Shown here in pieces: positions 1 to 7,490 of a stretch of 64,000 bases of DNA (position 1 is the first letter of the stretch; each line of letters begins with the position of its first letter). The stretch is from Sphingomonas citricola (lineage in GTDB: Bacteria; Pseudomonadota; Alphaproteobacteria; Sphingomonadales; Sphingomonadaceae), in contig NZ_JAHXZM010000001.1 in the NCBI RefSeq assembly GCF_019429535.1, forward strand, positions 434,001 to 498,000, written 5' to 3'. Made by a program: the position numbers and the translations under genes. The notes below the pieces were generated by a model. That model was not told the origin of the DNA and ran no database searches. It was given only the letters and a program-made list of their open reading frames with translations.

Positions 1-1118
1 TTCACCGCGTCGGCGGCGGCGAACAGGTCGGCGGCGAGCGCGTCGTCGTTGACGAAGGTGGCGGGCAGATCGGGACCGAGCGCGACGCGCGCGGCACCCG
101 TCAGCGTCGCGAAATCGATGACGAGCGCGGGGGCGGCCTCGCCCGCCTTGGTCAGCGCGTCGGCGATGATAAGACGCCCTTCGGCATCGGTGTTGGTGTT
201 TTCCACGGTCACGCCCTTGCGCGTCGTCAGTACGTCGCCGGGGCGGAAGGCGTCGGCGGAGATCGCGTTCTCGACCGCGGGGATCAGCAGGTGGAGGTGG
301 ACCGGCAGCCCCGCCTGCATGACGAGGCCGGCGAGCGCCAGCGCGTGTGCGGCGCCGCCCATGTCCTTCTTCATCAGCCGCATCCCCGCCGACGGCTTGA
401 TGTCGAGCCCGCCCGAATCGAAGCACACACCCTTGCCGACGATCGCGACGCGGGGGTGGCTCGCGTCGCCCCATTCGAGTTCGATCAGGCGGGGTGCGCG
501 GTGGTCGGCGGCGGCGCGGCCGACCGCGTGGATCATCGGGTGACCGGTCCGAAGCGCGTCGCCGCTGGTGACCGCGAGCGTGGCGGAATGGCGGTCGGCG
601 AGTGCCGCGGCCTCGGCCTGTAGCTCGGCGGGGCCCATGTCGCTGGCGCCGGTGTCGACCAGGTCTCGTACCAGCGCCGTCGCGCGCGCGAGGCGGACGG
701 TGTGCTCGATCCCGGCATGGTCGTCGGTCAGGAGGACGCGGTGGGGCACCGGATCGGCCTTGCGGTAGCGTGCGAAACGGTGCTGCGCGAGCAGCCAGCC
801 GAGCCCCGCTGCACCGACGGGCGCGTTGCCGGCGAGGCGGTAGGTCCCCTCGGGCAGGCCATCGCCGAGCGAGGCGATGCGCCACGGCGAATCGAGCGCC
901 TCGTTGCAGACCAGCAGCATCGACCAGTCGTCGGCGGCGTCGCCCGGCAGGACCGCGCGGTTGCCGGGCTTGCCCGTGACGCGGTGGGCGGCGAGCGCGG
1001 CGCGAACGCGCGGCGTCTGCTCGGCGGCCCAGGCCTCGTACCGGTCGGGGTGGACGACGTGGATGTCGCGCGCGGGCTGGCCGCGGTCGGGCTGGAGCAG
1101 GAAGGTGAAGTCGGTCAT
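1..1118 (-). CDS. Leucyl aminopeptidase family protein (peptidase M17), C-terminus cut off by the window edge
   Basis: Cytosolic dimetal aminopeptidase that releases N-terminal residues from peptides. The reverse strand reads open from an ATG at 1118 to the left edge, giving about 372 codons. It carries the M17 signature NTDAEGRL near residues 305-314 and the upstream metal/lysine block GKGVCFDSGGLDIK near residue 230. The first ~150 residues are a divergent N-terminal domain, as usual in the family. The last part of the catalytic domain lies outside the window. It is divergent from trxB, with about 93 bp between starts. Specificity (leucine or other) cannot be told. Confidence 0.9.
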   Translation of the reverse strand, partial: MTDFTFLLQPDRGQPARDIHVVHPDRYEAWAAEQTPRVRAALAAHRVTGKPGNRAVLPGDAADDWSMLLVCNEALDSPWRIASLGDGLPEGTYRLAGNAPVGAAGLGWLLAQHRFARYRKADPVPHRVLLTDDHAGIEHTVRLARATALVRDLVDTGASDMGPAELQAEAAALADRHSATLAVTSGDALRTGHPMIHAVGRAAADHRAPRLIELEWGDASHPRVAIVGKGVCFDSGGLDIKPSAGMRLMKKDMGGAAHALALAGLVMQAGLPVHLHLLIPAVENAISADAFRPGDVLTTRKGVTVENTNTDAEGRLIIADALTKAGEAAPALVIDFATLTGAARVALGPDLPATFVNDDALAADLFAAADAV

Positions 1119-1211
1119 GCGCGCGAGCAAAGCAGGACTTGGGCGGGGGCGCAACGAAGCTGTCGCGGCGCACAGTTTCCAAGCTGCACCGAGCGCCCTA
1201 CATCGCGAGCC

Positions 1212-2180
1212 ATGACGACACATTCGACTCGCATGCTCGTGCTCGGCTCGGGCCCGGCCGGGCTGACCGCCGCCATCTACGCCGCGCGTGCCGGCATGAA
1301 GCCGATCGTGGTGCAAGGCATCCAGCCCGGCGGCCAGCTGACCACCACTACCGACGTCGAGAATTACCCCGGTTTCGCCGACGTGATCCAGGGTCCGTGG
1401 CTGATGGAGCAGATGCAGAAACAGGCCGAGCACGTCGGCACGCGGATGATGTGGGACACGATCGTCAAGGTCGACCTGTCGACACGTCCGTTCCGGCTGA
1501 TCGGCGACGGCGGCGACTTGTACGAGGGCGAGGTGCTGGTGATCGCGACCGGTGCGCAGGCGAAATGGCTCGGCCTCGACAGCGAGGACGCGATGAAGGG
1601 CAAGGGCGTCAGCGCGTGCGCGACGTGCGACGGCTTCTTCTACCGTGGCAAGAAGGTGGCGGTGATCGGCGGCGGCAACACTGCGGTCGAGGAAGCGCTG
1701 TACCTGACCAACCATTCGGACGACGTGACGCTGATCCACCGCCGCGATTCTTTGCGTGCCGAGCGTATCCTGCAGGAGCGGCTCCACGCGCACCCGTCGA
1801 TCAAGGTGCTGTGGAACAAGGAAGTGCGCGAGTTCGTCGACGGCGGCGGCAATGCCGGGCTGGTCGCGCTCGAGCTGGAGGACACGCAGACGGGCGAGCA
1901 TTCGCGCATCGCGGTCGACGGCGGGTTCGTCGCGATCGGGCATCACCCGGCGACCGAACTGTTCCGCGGGCACCTGGCGCTCGACGACGACGGCTATATC
2001 GCGGTCGAGACGGGGACGACCAAGACGAGCGTGCCGGGCGTGTTCGCGTGCGGCGACGTGATGGACAAGTCCTACCGGCAGGCGGTGACCGCGGCGGGGA
2101 CGGGGTGCATGGCCGCGCTCGACGCCGAGCGGTTCCTCGCGGCGGTCGAATTCGAGGAATTCAAGGAAGCGGCGGAGTAA
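1212..2180 (+). CDS. trxB: Thioredoxin reductase
   Basis: FAD/NADPH flavoenzyme of 322 residues that reduces thioredoxin. The FAD-binding GSGPAGLTAAIYAA motif lies near the N-terminus. The redox pair C136-A-T-C139 is in ACATCDGFF, the NADPH-binding GGGNTAVEEAL follows, and the C-terminal FAD motif is GVFACGD. Length and domain order are normal. The ATG at 1212 is the first start that leaves no long extension before the FAD motif. An upstream in-frame extension back to 702 overlaps the aminopeptidase gene antisense and is not credible. A second, CPVC-type relative lies at 56918-57832. Confidence 0.97.
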   Translation: MTTHSTRMLVLGSGPAGLTAAIYAARAGMKPIVVQGIQPGGQLTTTTDVENYPGFADVIQGPWLMEQMQKQAEHVGTRMMWDTIVKVDLSTRPFRLIGDGGDLYEGEVLVIATGAQAKWLGLDSEDAMKGKGVSACATCDGFFYRGKKVAVIGGGNTAVEEALYLTNHSDDVTLIHRRDSLRAERILQERLHAHPSIKVLWNKEVREFVDGGGNAGLVALELEDTQTGEHSRIAVDGGFVAIGHHPATELFRGHLALDDDGYIAVETGTTKTSVPGVFACGDVMDKSYRQAVTAAGTGCMAALDAERFLAAVEFEEFKEAAE

Positions 2181-2189
2181 CGCCGCCGC

Positions 2190-2975
2190 TCAATCGCGCA
2201 GCCAGCGCGTGACGATGTCGGCGAGCGCCTGCTTGTCGGCGGCACGTGCGAAGCTGTGCGAGGGGGTGTCGACCGTCAGCGTCGCGAACGCGTGCGCGCG
2301 CGCCGCGGCGGCGAAGGCGCGCGCGGTATTGTCGTCGCGCGCGAGCAGCACGGTGGCGTCGCTGCCCCAGGCGGCGATCGCGTCGGTGACGCGGCGCGCG
2401 AGCGTGCCATCTTCGGACGGGGTGCGAGCGATCTTCGCCAACCCCTTGAGCGCCTTGCCGATGTCGATCCCGCCGCCGAGCAGTCGACGCCACTCGGCGG
2501 GGTCGCGCAGTTGGCGCGCGTAGCCGGCGCGGATCGCGGCGGCGGGAGGCAAATCGTCGGTCGGCTCGACCGTCCAGGGGTTGGCGAGCAGCACGCGCGC
2601 GATGCCTGCGCTGCGGCCGTGAAACGCGAGCAGCGTCGCGGCGTCGCAATTGCCGAAGGCGTGGAGGCGGGTGACGTGCGGCGTGGCGCGGCGGAACGCG
2701 GCGGCGGCGGCGCGCAGATCCTCGCCCGCGTGCGCATAGCCGCGGTTCTCGCCCCCCGAGTCGCCGACGCCGCGGCGGTCATAGCGGAACACCGGCGTCT
2801 CCTGCGCCGCGAGTTTCTGCGCCAGCATCGCCATGCCGCGGTGCGCGCCGTGGCGCACCTCGTTACCGCCCGAGACGATCAGGAGGCCGATTGCGCTTTC
2901 TCCCTCGTCGAGCGAGCCGGCGAGCGTCGTGCCGCCGATGTCGAAGGTGATCAGCCGGCGCACGCGGCGAGCCAT
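2190..2975 (-). CDS. Exosortase A system-associated hydrolase 1 (alpha/beta fold)
   Basis: Predicted alpha/beta hydrolase of 261 residues, of the class found beside exosortase A genes. It shows the strand-turn SGGNEVRHGAHRG, the block FRYDRRGVGDS, and a degenerate nucleophile elbow FGNCDAATLLA in which Cys replaces the usual Ser. Its substrate is not known. Possible roles are release or transfer of an acyl group in exopolysaccharide modification. It overlaps the next leftward gene (stop at 2951) by 25 nt, so it is the third gene of a leftward ACP-hydrolase2-hydrolase1 unit. It ends 10 nt from the convergent trxB stop. Confidence 0.85.
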   Translation of the reverse strand: MARRVRRLITFDIGGTTLAGSLDEGESAIGLLIVSGGNEVRHGAHRGMAMLAQKLAAQETPVFRYDRRGVGDSGGENRGYAHAGEDLRAAAAAFRRATPHVTRLHAFGNCDAATLLAFHGRSAGIARVLLANPWTVEPTDDLPPAAAIRAGYARQLRDPAEWRRLLGGGIDIGKALKGLAKIARTPSEDGTLARRVTDAIAAWGSDATVLLARDDNTARAFAAAARAHAFATLTVDTPSHSFARAADKQALADIVTRWLRD

Positions 2976-3610
2976 GCGGCGATGTCGTCGGCGAGGTTAG
3001 CGACGAGCGCGGGGTCGGCCGTGGGCTCGTTCGCACGCCACGGTGCCGCGCCCGCGAGCTTCAGGTCGGCGGGGCGCGGATCGGTCGCCATCCGCACGAC
3101 GCGCGGGGGCGGGGTGATCGTCGGCTCCGCGGCGGCGAGTTGCGACAACAAAGCGTCGGACAGGACGTTGCCGGCGTAACCCTCGCCGTCACCCAGATCG
3201 CGCAGACGGGTGAGTTCGCGCACCTGTTCTGCGCCGGTCAGCGGCGACCAGTACCAGCGGCTGTCCGCGGCGATGTCGGCGTCGATCAGCGCGCCGGCGC
3301 GGACCGCGACGACGTGGATCGGCGATGCGAGCCGTGCGGCGGCGGCCTGTGCGGCATCGCGCCAGTCGTCGAGGGTTGCCTGCGCGAGCGGAACGAGGCT
3401 CTCGCCCTGACCCGGCAGATCGGGGAGCGCGACCGACCAGCCGGCGTCGGCGAGCCGGCGCAGCACGCCGACGAGGATCGCGCGGGTGCGGTTCGCTTCC
3501 TCGAACAAGGCGGGGAGCGCGAGAATCGTAGGGCCGCCGTCGGGGCCCATGCGCAGCATCGCCTCGCGGCCGCCGCGCCAGTCATAGTCGACGTAGCGCA
3601 GGCCGCTCAG
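2951..3610 (-). CDS. Exosortase A system-associated hydrolase 2 (alpha/beta fold), non-standard start likely
   Basis: Predicted alpha/beta hydrolase with the family block LFEEANRTRAILVG and the turn LPDLPGQGESL. The first ATG in frame is at 3559, giving 202 residues. Coding sequence appears to continue upstream (RYVDYDWRGGREAM) to a CTG at 3610 that overlaps the ACP stop as CTGA, with AAGG seven bases before it. There is no ATG, GTG or TTG between 3610 and 3559. I use 3610 (219 residues). If CTG is not used, translation starts at 3559 and the protein is short for the family. It overlaps hydrolase 1 by 25 nt. Confidence 0.8.
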   Translation of the reverse strand: MSGLRYVDYDWRGGREAMLRMGPDGGPTILALPALFEEANRTRAILVGVLRRLADAGWSVALPDLPGQGESLVPLAQATLDDWRDAAQAAAARLASPIHVVAVRAGALIDADIAADSRWYWSPLTGAEQVRELTRLRDLGDGEGYAGNVLSDALLSQLAAAEPTITPPPRVVRMATDPRPADLKLAGAAPWRANEPTADPALVANLADDIAAWLAACAG

Positions 3611-3894
3611 TTGAGGACCTTGGTCGCCGCGAAGGTCGTCAGCGCGCCGAAGGTTTCGAGCATCTCGCCGTCGACCTCGTCGTCCTCGATCACGATGCCG
3701 AGGCGGTCCTCCAGTTCGGTCAGGACACCCGCGACCGCCATCGAGTCGAGTTCGGGCAGCGCGCCGAACAATTCGGTTTCGGGGGTAAAGGCAGCGACGC
3801 GCTCGGGCGACAGGCTCAGCACGTCGGCGAGCACCGCGCGCAAGGTCTTCTCGATCTCGTTGGTGCCTTCCGGAATCACGCGCGTCCCCTTCAT
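3607..3894 (-). CDS. Acyl carrier protein, exosortase A cluster
   Basis: Carrier protein of 95 residues that holds an acyl or aminoacyl chain on a phosphopantetheine arm. The attachment motif is ELDSMAV (Ser is the modified residue), followed by the acidic recognition helix (LEDRLGIVIEDDEVD). It is the first gene of the leftward unit and starts 43 bp from the divergent acyl-CoA ligase, its likely loading enzyme. It is not the housekeeping fatty-acid ACP: the sequence is divergent and no fab genes are nearby. Confidence 0.92.
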   Translation of the reverse strand: MKGTRVIPEGTNEIEKTLRAVLADVLSLSPERVAAFTPETELFGALPELDSMAVAGVLTELEDRLGIVIEDDEVDGEMLETFGALTTFAATKVLN

Positions 3895-3937
3895 GCCGCC
3901 CCGTTCTTGCTGCGGTGCGATAGGCGCGGGGGGTGAA

Positions 3938-5503
3938 ATGCGCAACGGGGGCGCTATGGGGGAGATGATGGTGCCGCTCGACCCGAACGCCCGACCGATC
4001 GACCACGTCCTGTGCGGCGCCGCGGACGCGCCCGCGCTGATCGACCGCGCGGGCGCGATGACGTTTGCGCAAGCCGAGGCGCGGGTCGCGCGGCTCGCCG
4101 GGTGGCTGGCACGCGCGGTGCCCGAGGCGGGTGCGCGGGTCGCGACGTGGCTGCCGAAAACGCGCGAGGCGTGTCTGATGCCGCTCGCCGCGGCGCGCGC
4201 CGGACTGGTGCACGTACCGATCAACCCCGCGCTCAAGCGCGCGCAGGTGGCGCACATCCTGGCCGATAGCGGCGCGGCGCTGCTGCTGACGCAGGCGGCG
4301 CGCGCGGCGACGCTGGAGGCGGGCGACGTGCCGGATGCGACGCAGGTGCACGTCGATGTGGGCGAGGGGGATGCGGGCGAGGGGGATGCGGGCGAGGGCG
4401 AGGCCCTGCCGCCGTCCGACGCCGACCCGCACGCGCTGGCGGCGATCCTGTATACGTCGGGATCGACCGGGCGGCCCAAGGGCGTAATGCTGAGTCACGC
4501 GAACCTGTGGCTGGGCGCGGTGTCGGTCGCGCATTATCTCGGCATCGAGCCCCACGACCGCGTGCTCGGCGTGCTGCCGCTGTCGTTCGATTACGGGCAG
4601 AACCAGTTGTTTTCGAGCTGGCGCGCGGGTGCGGCCGTCGCGCCGCTCGACTATCTGACCGCGCGCGACGTCGTGAAGGCGGTCGAGCGGGTGGGGGCGA
4701 CGACGCTCGCGGGGGTGCCGCCGCTGTGGACGCAGTTGCTCGAGGCGGAGTGGCCCGCGGCGACGGCGACGGCGGCGCGGCTGACGCGGCTGACCAATTC
4801 GGGTGGCGCGCTGACCCCGGCGATGGTGCGTGCGCTTCGGGCGCGTTTTCCCGCGGCGGATCTGTACCCGATGTACGGGCTGACCGAGGCGTTCCGATCG
4901 ACCTATCTGCCGCCCGCGCTGGTCGATGCGAACCCCGATTCGATCGGACGTGCGATTCCCTTCGCCGAGGTGATGGTGGTGCGCGGCGACGGGGCGGCGG
5001 CGGCGGTGGGCGAGCCGGGTGAGCTGGTCCATGCCGGGCCGCTCGTCGCGCACGGATATTGGCGCGACCCCGAGCGGACCGCGCAGCGTTTCCGGGCCGC
5101 GCCGGACTTCTCGCGCGCAGGCGGCGTTGCGGTGTGGTCGGGCGACAGCGTCGTCGCGGACGCCGAAGGCCTGCTCCGCTTCGTCGGGCGCGACGACGAG
5201 ATGATCAAGACATCGGGCAACCGCATCAGCCCGCAGGAGATCGAGGAAGCTGTGACCGCGGGTAACGAAGTGCGCGAGGCAGTGGCGATCGGCGTCGCCG
5301 ATGCGCGGCTGGGGCAACGGATCGTGGTCGTCGCGCGCGGCGAACCGGGCGCGGAGGCGGCGCTGCGTGCTCGGCTGAAGCGCGACCTGCCGACCTATAT
5401 GCAGCCCGCCGAGATCGTGTGGCGCGCCGAACTGCCGCGCAACGCCAACGGGAAGCTCGACCGCGCGCGGCTCGCTGCCGACGTCAGGAGTGTCGTTCAG
5501 TGA
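3938..5503 (+). CDS. Acyl-CoA ligase (AMP-forming), exosortase A system-associated
   Basis: ANL-superfamily adenylating enzyme of about 520 residues that activates a carboxylate as acyl-AMP and probably loads it onto CoA or the neighbouring ACP. The P-loop-like motif is YTSGSTGRPKGVM. The C-terminal hinge block is GRDDEMIKTSGNRI, and the catalytic Lys is in NANGKLDR. Possible ATGs at 3938, 3956, 3965 and 3968 all have purine-rich sequence upstream, so the exact start is uncertain. A 15-nt repeat encodes GEGDA units in the middle of the N-domain. The stop overlaps the next start (GTGA at 5500). Confidence 0.93.
   Translation: MRNGGAMGEMMVPLDPNARPIDHVLCGAADAPALIDRAGAMTFAQAEARVARLAGWLARAVPEAGARVATWLPKTREACLMPLAAARAGLVHVPINPALKRAQVAHILADSGAALLLTQAARAATLEAGDVPDATQVHVDVGEGDAGEGDAGEGEALPPSDADPHALAAILYTSGSTGRPKGVMLSHANLWLGAVSVAHYLGIEPHDRVLGVLPLSFDYGQNQLFSSWRAGAAVAPLDYLTARDVVKAVERVGATTLAGVPPLWTQLLEAEWPAATATAARLTRLTNSGGALTPAMVRALRARFPAADLYPMYGLTEAFRSTYLPPALVDANPDSIGRAIPFAEVMVVRGDGAAAAVGEPGELVHAGPLVAHGYWRDPERTAQRFRAAPDFSRAGGVAVWSGDSVVADAEGLLRFVGRDDEMIKTSGNRISPQEIEEAVTAGNEVREAVAIGVADARLGQRIVVVARGEPGAEAALRARLKRDLPTYMQPAEIVWRAELPRNANGKLDRARLAADVRSVVQ
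4360..4398 (+). repeat. Short in-frame tandem repeat, 15-nt unit
   Basis: Two full copies and a 9-nt remnant of gggcgagggggatgc inside the acyl-CoA ligase gene, encoding Gly-Glu-Gly-Asp-Ala units in a surface loop before the P-loop-like motif. The unit is a multiple of three, so slippage would change loop length without breaking the frame. Confidence 0.85.
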
Positions 5504-6729
5504 AGCCGATCGGACCGATCCCGCCTGCCTTCGCCGGACAGCACGGCGCGCTGGCAATCGCCGGGCGTACCGCCGACGAGTGGGTGGCGGCGCACGGTTC
5601 GCCCGTGTTCGTGTACGATTTCGGCGTGGTACGCGCACAGGTCGAGCGGTTTCGCGCCGCGATGCCCGCGGGCGTACGGCTGCATTACGCGGTGAAGGCC
5701 AACCCGTACGCGCCGCTGGTGCGGGCGACCGCGCCGCTCGTCGACGGGCTCGACGTCGCGTCGGCGGGTGAGATGGCGGCGGTGCTCGACAGCAAGCCGG
5801 GTAGCGCGATCAGCTTCGCGGGGCCGGGCAAGCGCGACGACGAGCTTGAAGCGGCGATCTGCGCGGGCGTGACGCTGAACGTCGAATCGGAGGGCGAAGC
5901 GCGGCGCGCGATCGCGATCGGGGAGCGGGCAGGTGTCGCCCCGCGGCTGGCGGTGCGGGTCAACCCCGACCTGGAGTTGCGCGGGTCGGGGATGAAGATG
6001 GGCGGGCGCGCCTCGCCGTTCGGGGTCGATGCCGAGCGCGTGCCCGCGCTGGTGCGCGCGATCATCGCGAGCGGCGCGGAATGGCGCGGATTCCACATCT
6101 TCGCGGGTTCGCAGGCGCTCGATACCGACGCGCTGATCGAGACGCAGGCAGCGACGGTCGCGCTCGCTGCGCGGCTGGCGGTGGAAAGCGGGCACGCGCC
6201 GCCGATGATCAATCTGGGAGGCGGGTTCGGGATACCGCATTTCGCGGGTGATCGCGCGGTCGAGGTCGCCCGCATCGGCGCGGCGCTGACCCGCACGCTG
6301 GCGACGCGCGACGCGATGCTGGCGGACGCGACCTTCGCGATCGAGCTCGGGCGGTGGCTGGTCGGCGAGGCGGGGGTGTATCTGACGCGCGTCGTCGATC
6401 GTAAGGAGAGCCGCGGGGAAACGTTCCTGGTCGTCGACGGCGGCTTGCACCACCAGCTCGCCGCCAGCGGCAATTTCGGGACGGTGGTGCGGCGTAATTA
6501 TCCGGTCGCAATCGCGGGACGGATGGGCGAGGCGGCGGACGACGCGGTGTCGGTGGTCGGTTGCCTGTGCACCCCGCTCGACCGGCTTGCCGACCGCGTC
6601 GTGCTGCCGCGCGCCGATGTCGGCGACGTGGTCGCGATCTTCATCGCGGGCGCGTACGGACTGACCGCGAGCCCGAGTGCCTTTTTGGGACACCCGATGC
6701 CCGCACAAGTGCTGGCGGGCGCGTCCTAA
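5500..6729 (+). CDS. PLP-dependent decarboxylase, exosortase A system-associated
   Basis: Fold-type III PLP enzyme of 409 residues, related to diaminopimelate and ornithine decarboxylases. The PLP lysine is in HYAVKANPYA, the phosphate-binding glycines are in LGGGFGIPHF, and a C-terminal CLCTPLD block corresponds to the family Cys/Asp active-site pair. The GTG at 5500 overlaps the ligase stop and has AGGAG nine bases upstream. Family knowledge places it with the ligase and ACP, suggesting it makes an amine or amino building block. The true substrate is unknown. Confidence 0.92.
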   Translation: MKPIGPIPPAFAGQHGALAIAGRTADEWVAAHGSPVFVYDFGVVRAQVERFRAAMPAGVRLHYAVKANPYAPLVRATAPLVDGLDVASAGEMAAVLDSKPGSAISFAGPGKRDDELEAAICAGVTLNVESEGEARRAIAIGERAGVAPRLAVRVNPDLELRGSGMKMGGRASPFGVDAERVPALVRAIIASGAEWRGFHIFAGSQALDTDALIETQAATVALAARLAVESGHAPPMINLGGGFGIPHFAGDRAVEVARIGAALTRTLATRDAMLADATFAIELGRWLVGEAGVYLTRVVDRKESRGETFLVVDGGLHHQLAASGNFGTVVRRNYPVAIAGRMGEAADDAVSVVGCLCTPLDRLADRVVLPRADVGDVVAIFIAGAYGLTASPSAFLGHPMPAQVLAGAS

Positions 6730-6832
6730 ACGCTATCTTCACCTCTCCCGCGCATAGCTGACCACTGGCGCCACCAGCCCACCCGACGCGAGTCACGGTG
6801 GGACCGGTCGGCTGGCGCGCACGGAGGGTTGC
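6730..6832 (+). promoter_or_regulatory. Probable promoter region of the export/assembly operon
   Basis: This is the largest gap inside the rightward part of the cluster (103 bp). It separates the precursor genes (ligase, decarboxylase) from the export and assembly genes. It contains an imperfect GC-rich inverted repeat around GGCGCCACC and GGTCGGCTGGCGC. I could not find a convincing -35/-10 pair, so this is inferred mainly from position. Confidence 0.3.
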
Positions 6833-7480
6833 ATGCGGTTCGCGAAGGTTTCCAAGGGTCTGATCGCAGCGTTGATGGCGTCGACGACGCTCACCGCCTG
6901 CGGCGGCGGCGGCGCCGCACGGCCCGAGCTGCCGCCCGCGACCTTCGTCGCGAGCAAGGAACAGCCGGGCGAGGAATATGTCATCGGCCCGCTCGACTCG
7001 CTCAGCATCTTCGTGTGGCGCAATCCCGAACTGTCGGCAAAGGTGCAGGTGCGCCCCGACGGCCGGATCACCACGCCGCTGATCAGCGACATGCCCGCGG
7101 TCGGCAAGACGCCCGCGATGCTCGCCGCCGACATGAAGCTGGCGCTGGGCGAATATATCAAGGACCCGATCGTCTCGGTGATCGTGGACAGTTTCTCCGG
7201 CACGTTCAGCCAGCAGGTGCGGATCGTCGGTGCGACGCAGAAGCCCGCCAGCCTGCCGTACCGCGCCAATATGACGCTGCTCGACGCGATGATCGCGGTC
7301 GGCGGCTTGGGCGAATATGCCGCGGGGAACAAGGCGCGGCTGATCCGCTACGACCGCGCGACGGGCAAGCAGACCGAATACGGCCTGCGGATCAACAAGC
7401 TGCTGAAGGACGGCGACGCGAGTGCCAACGTGCGGCTCGAGCCCGGCGACGTCATCATCATCCCCGAAAGCATGTTCTGA
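6833..7480 (+). CDS. Polysaccharide export lipoprotein (Wza-type), XrtA system
   Basis: Periplasmic/outer-membrane polysaccharide export protein of 215 residues. A lipoprotein signal ends in the lipobox LTAC (Cys about residue 23). It is followed by the export-domain block YVIGPLDSLSIFVWRNPELS, a second conserved stretch VRPDGRITTPLI, and a SLBB-like region (GATQKPASLPYR). It is shorter than Wza, as expected for the XrtA-associated form. It is the first gene of the assembly operon and is followed 10 nt later by the chain-length gene. Confidence 0.93.
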   Translation: MRFAKVSKGLIAALMASTTLTACGGGGAARPELPPATFVASKEQPGEEYVIGPLDSLSIFVWRNPELSAKVQVRPDGRITTPLISDMPAVGKTPAMLAADMKLALGEYIKDPIVSVIVDSFSGTFSQQVRIVGATQKPASLPYRANMTLLDAMIAVGGLGEYAAGNKARLIRYDRATGKQTEYGLRINKLLKDGDASANVRLEPGDVIIIPESMF

Positions 7481-7490
7481 GGTAGCGCGG

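Noticed and set aside
702..1211. Upstream extension of the thioredoxin reductase frame
   Set aside because: It overlaps the aminopeptidase gene antisense and does not belong to the TrxB family, which starts at the FAD motif.
2951..5638. An 895-codon open reverse frame across the acyl-CoA ligase
   Set aside because: Only its last ~220 codons are real (hydrolase 2). The rest is antisense to the ligase gene, Arg/Pro-rich, and lacks motifs: a shadow of high GC.
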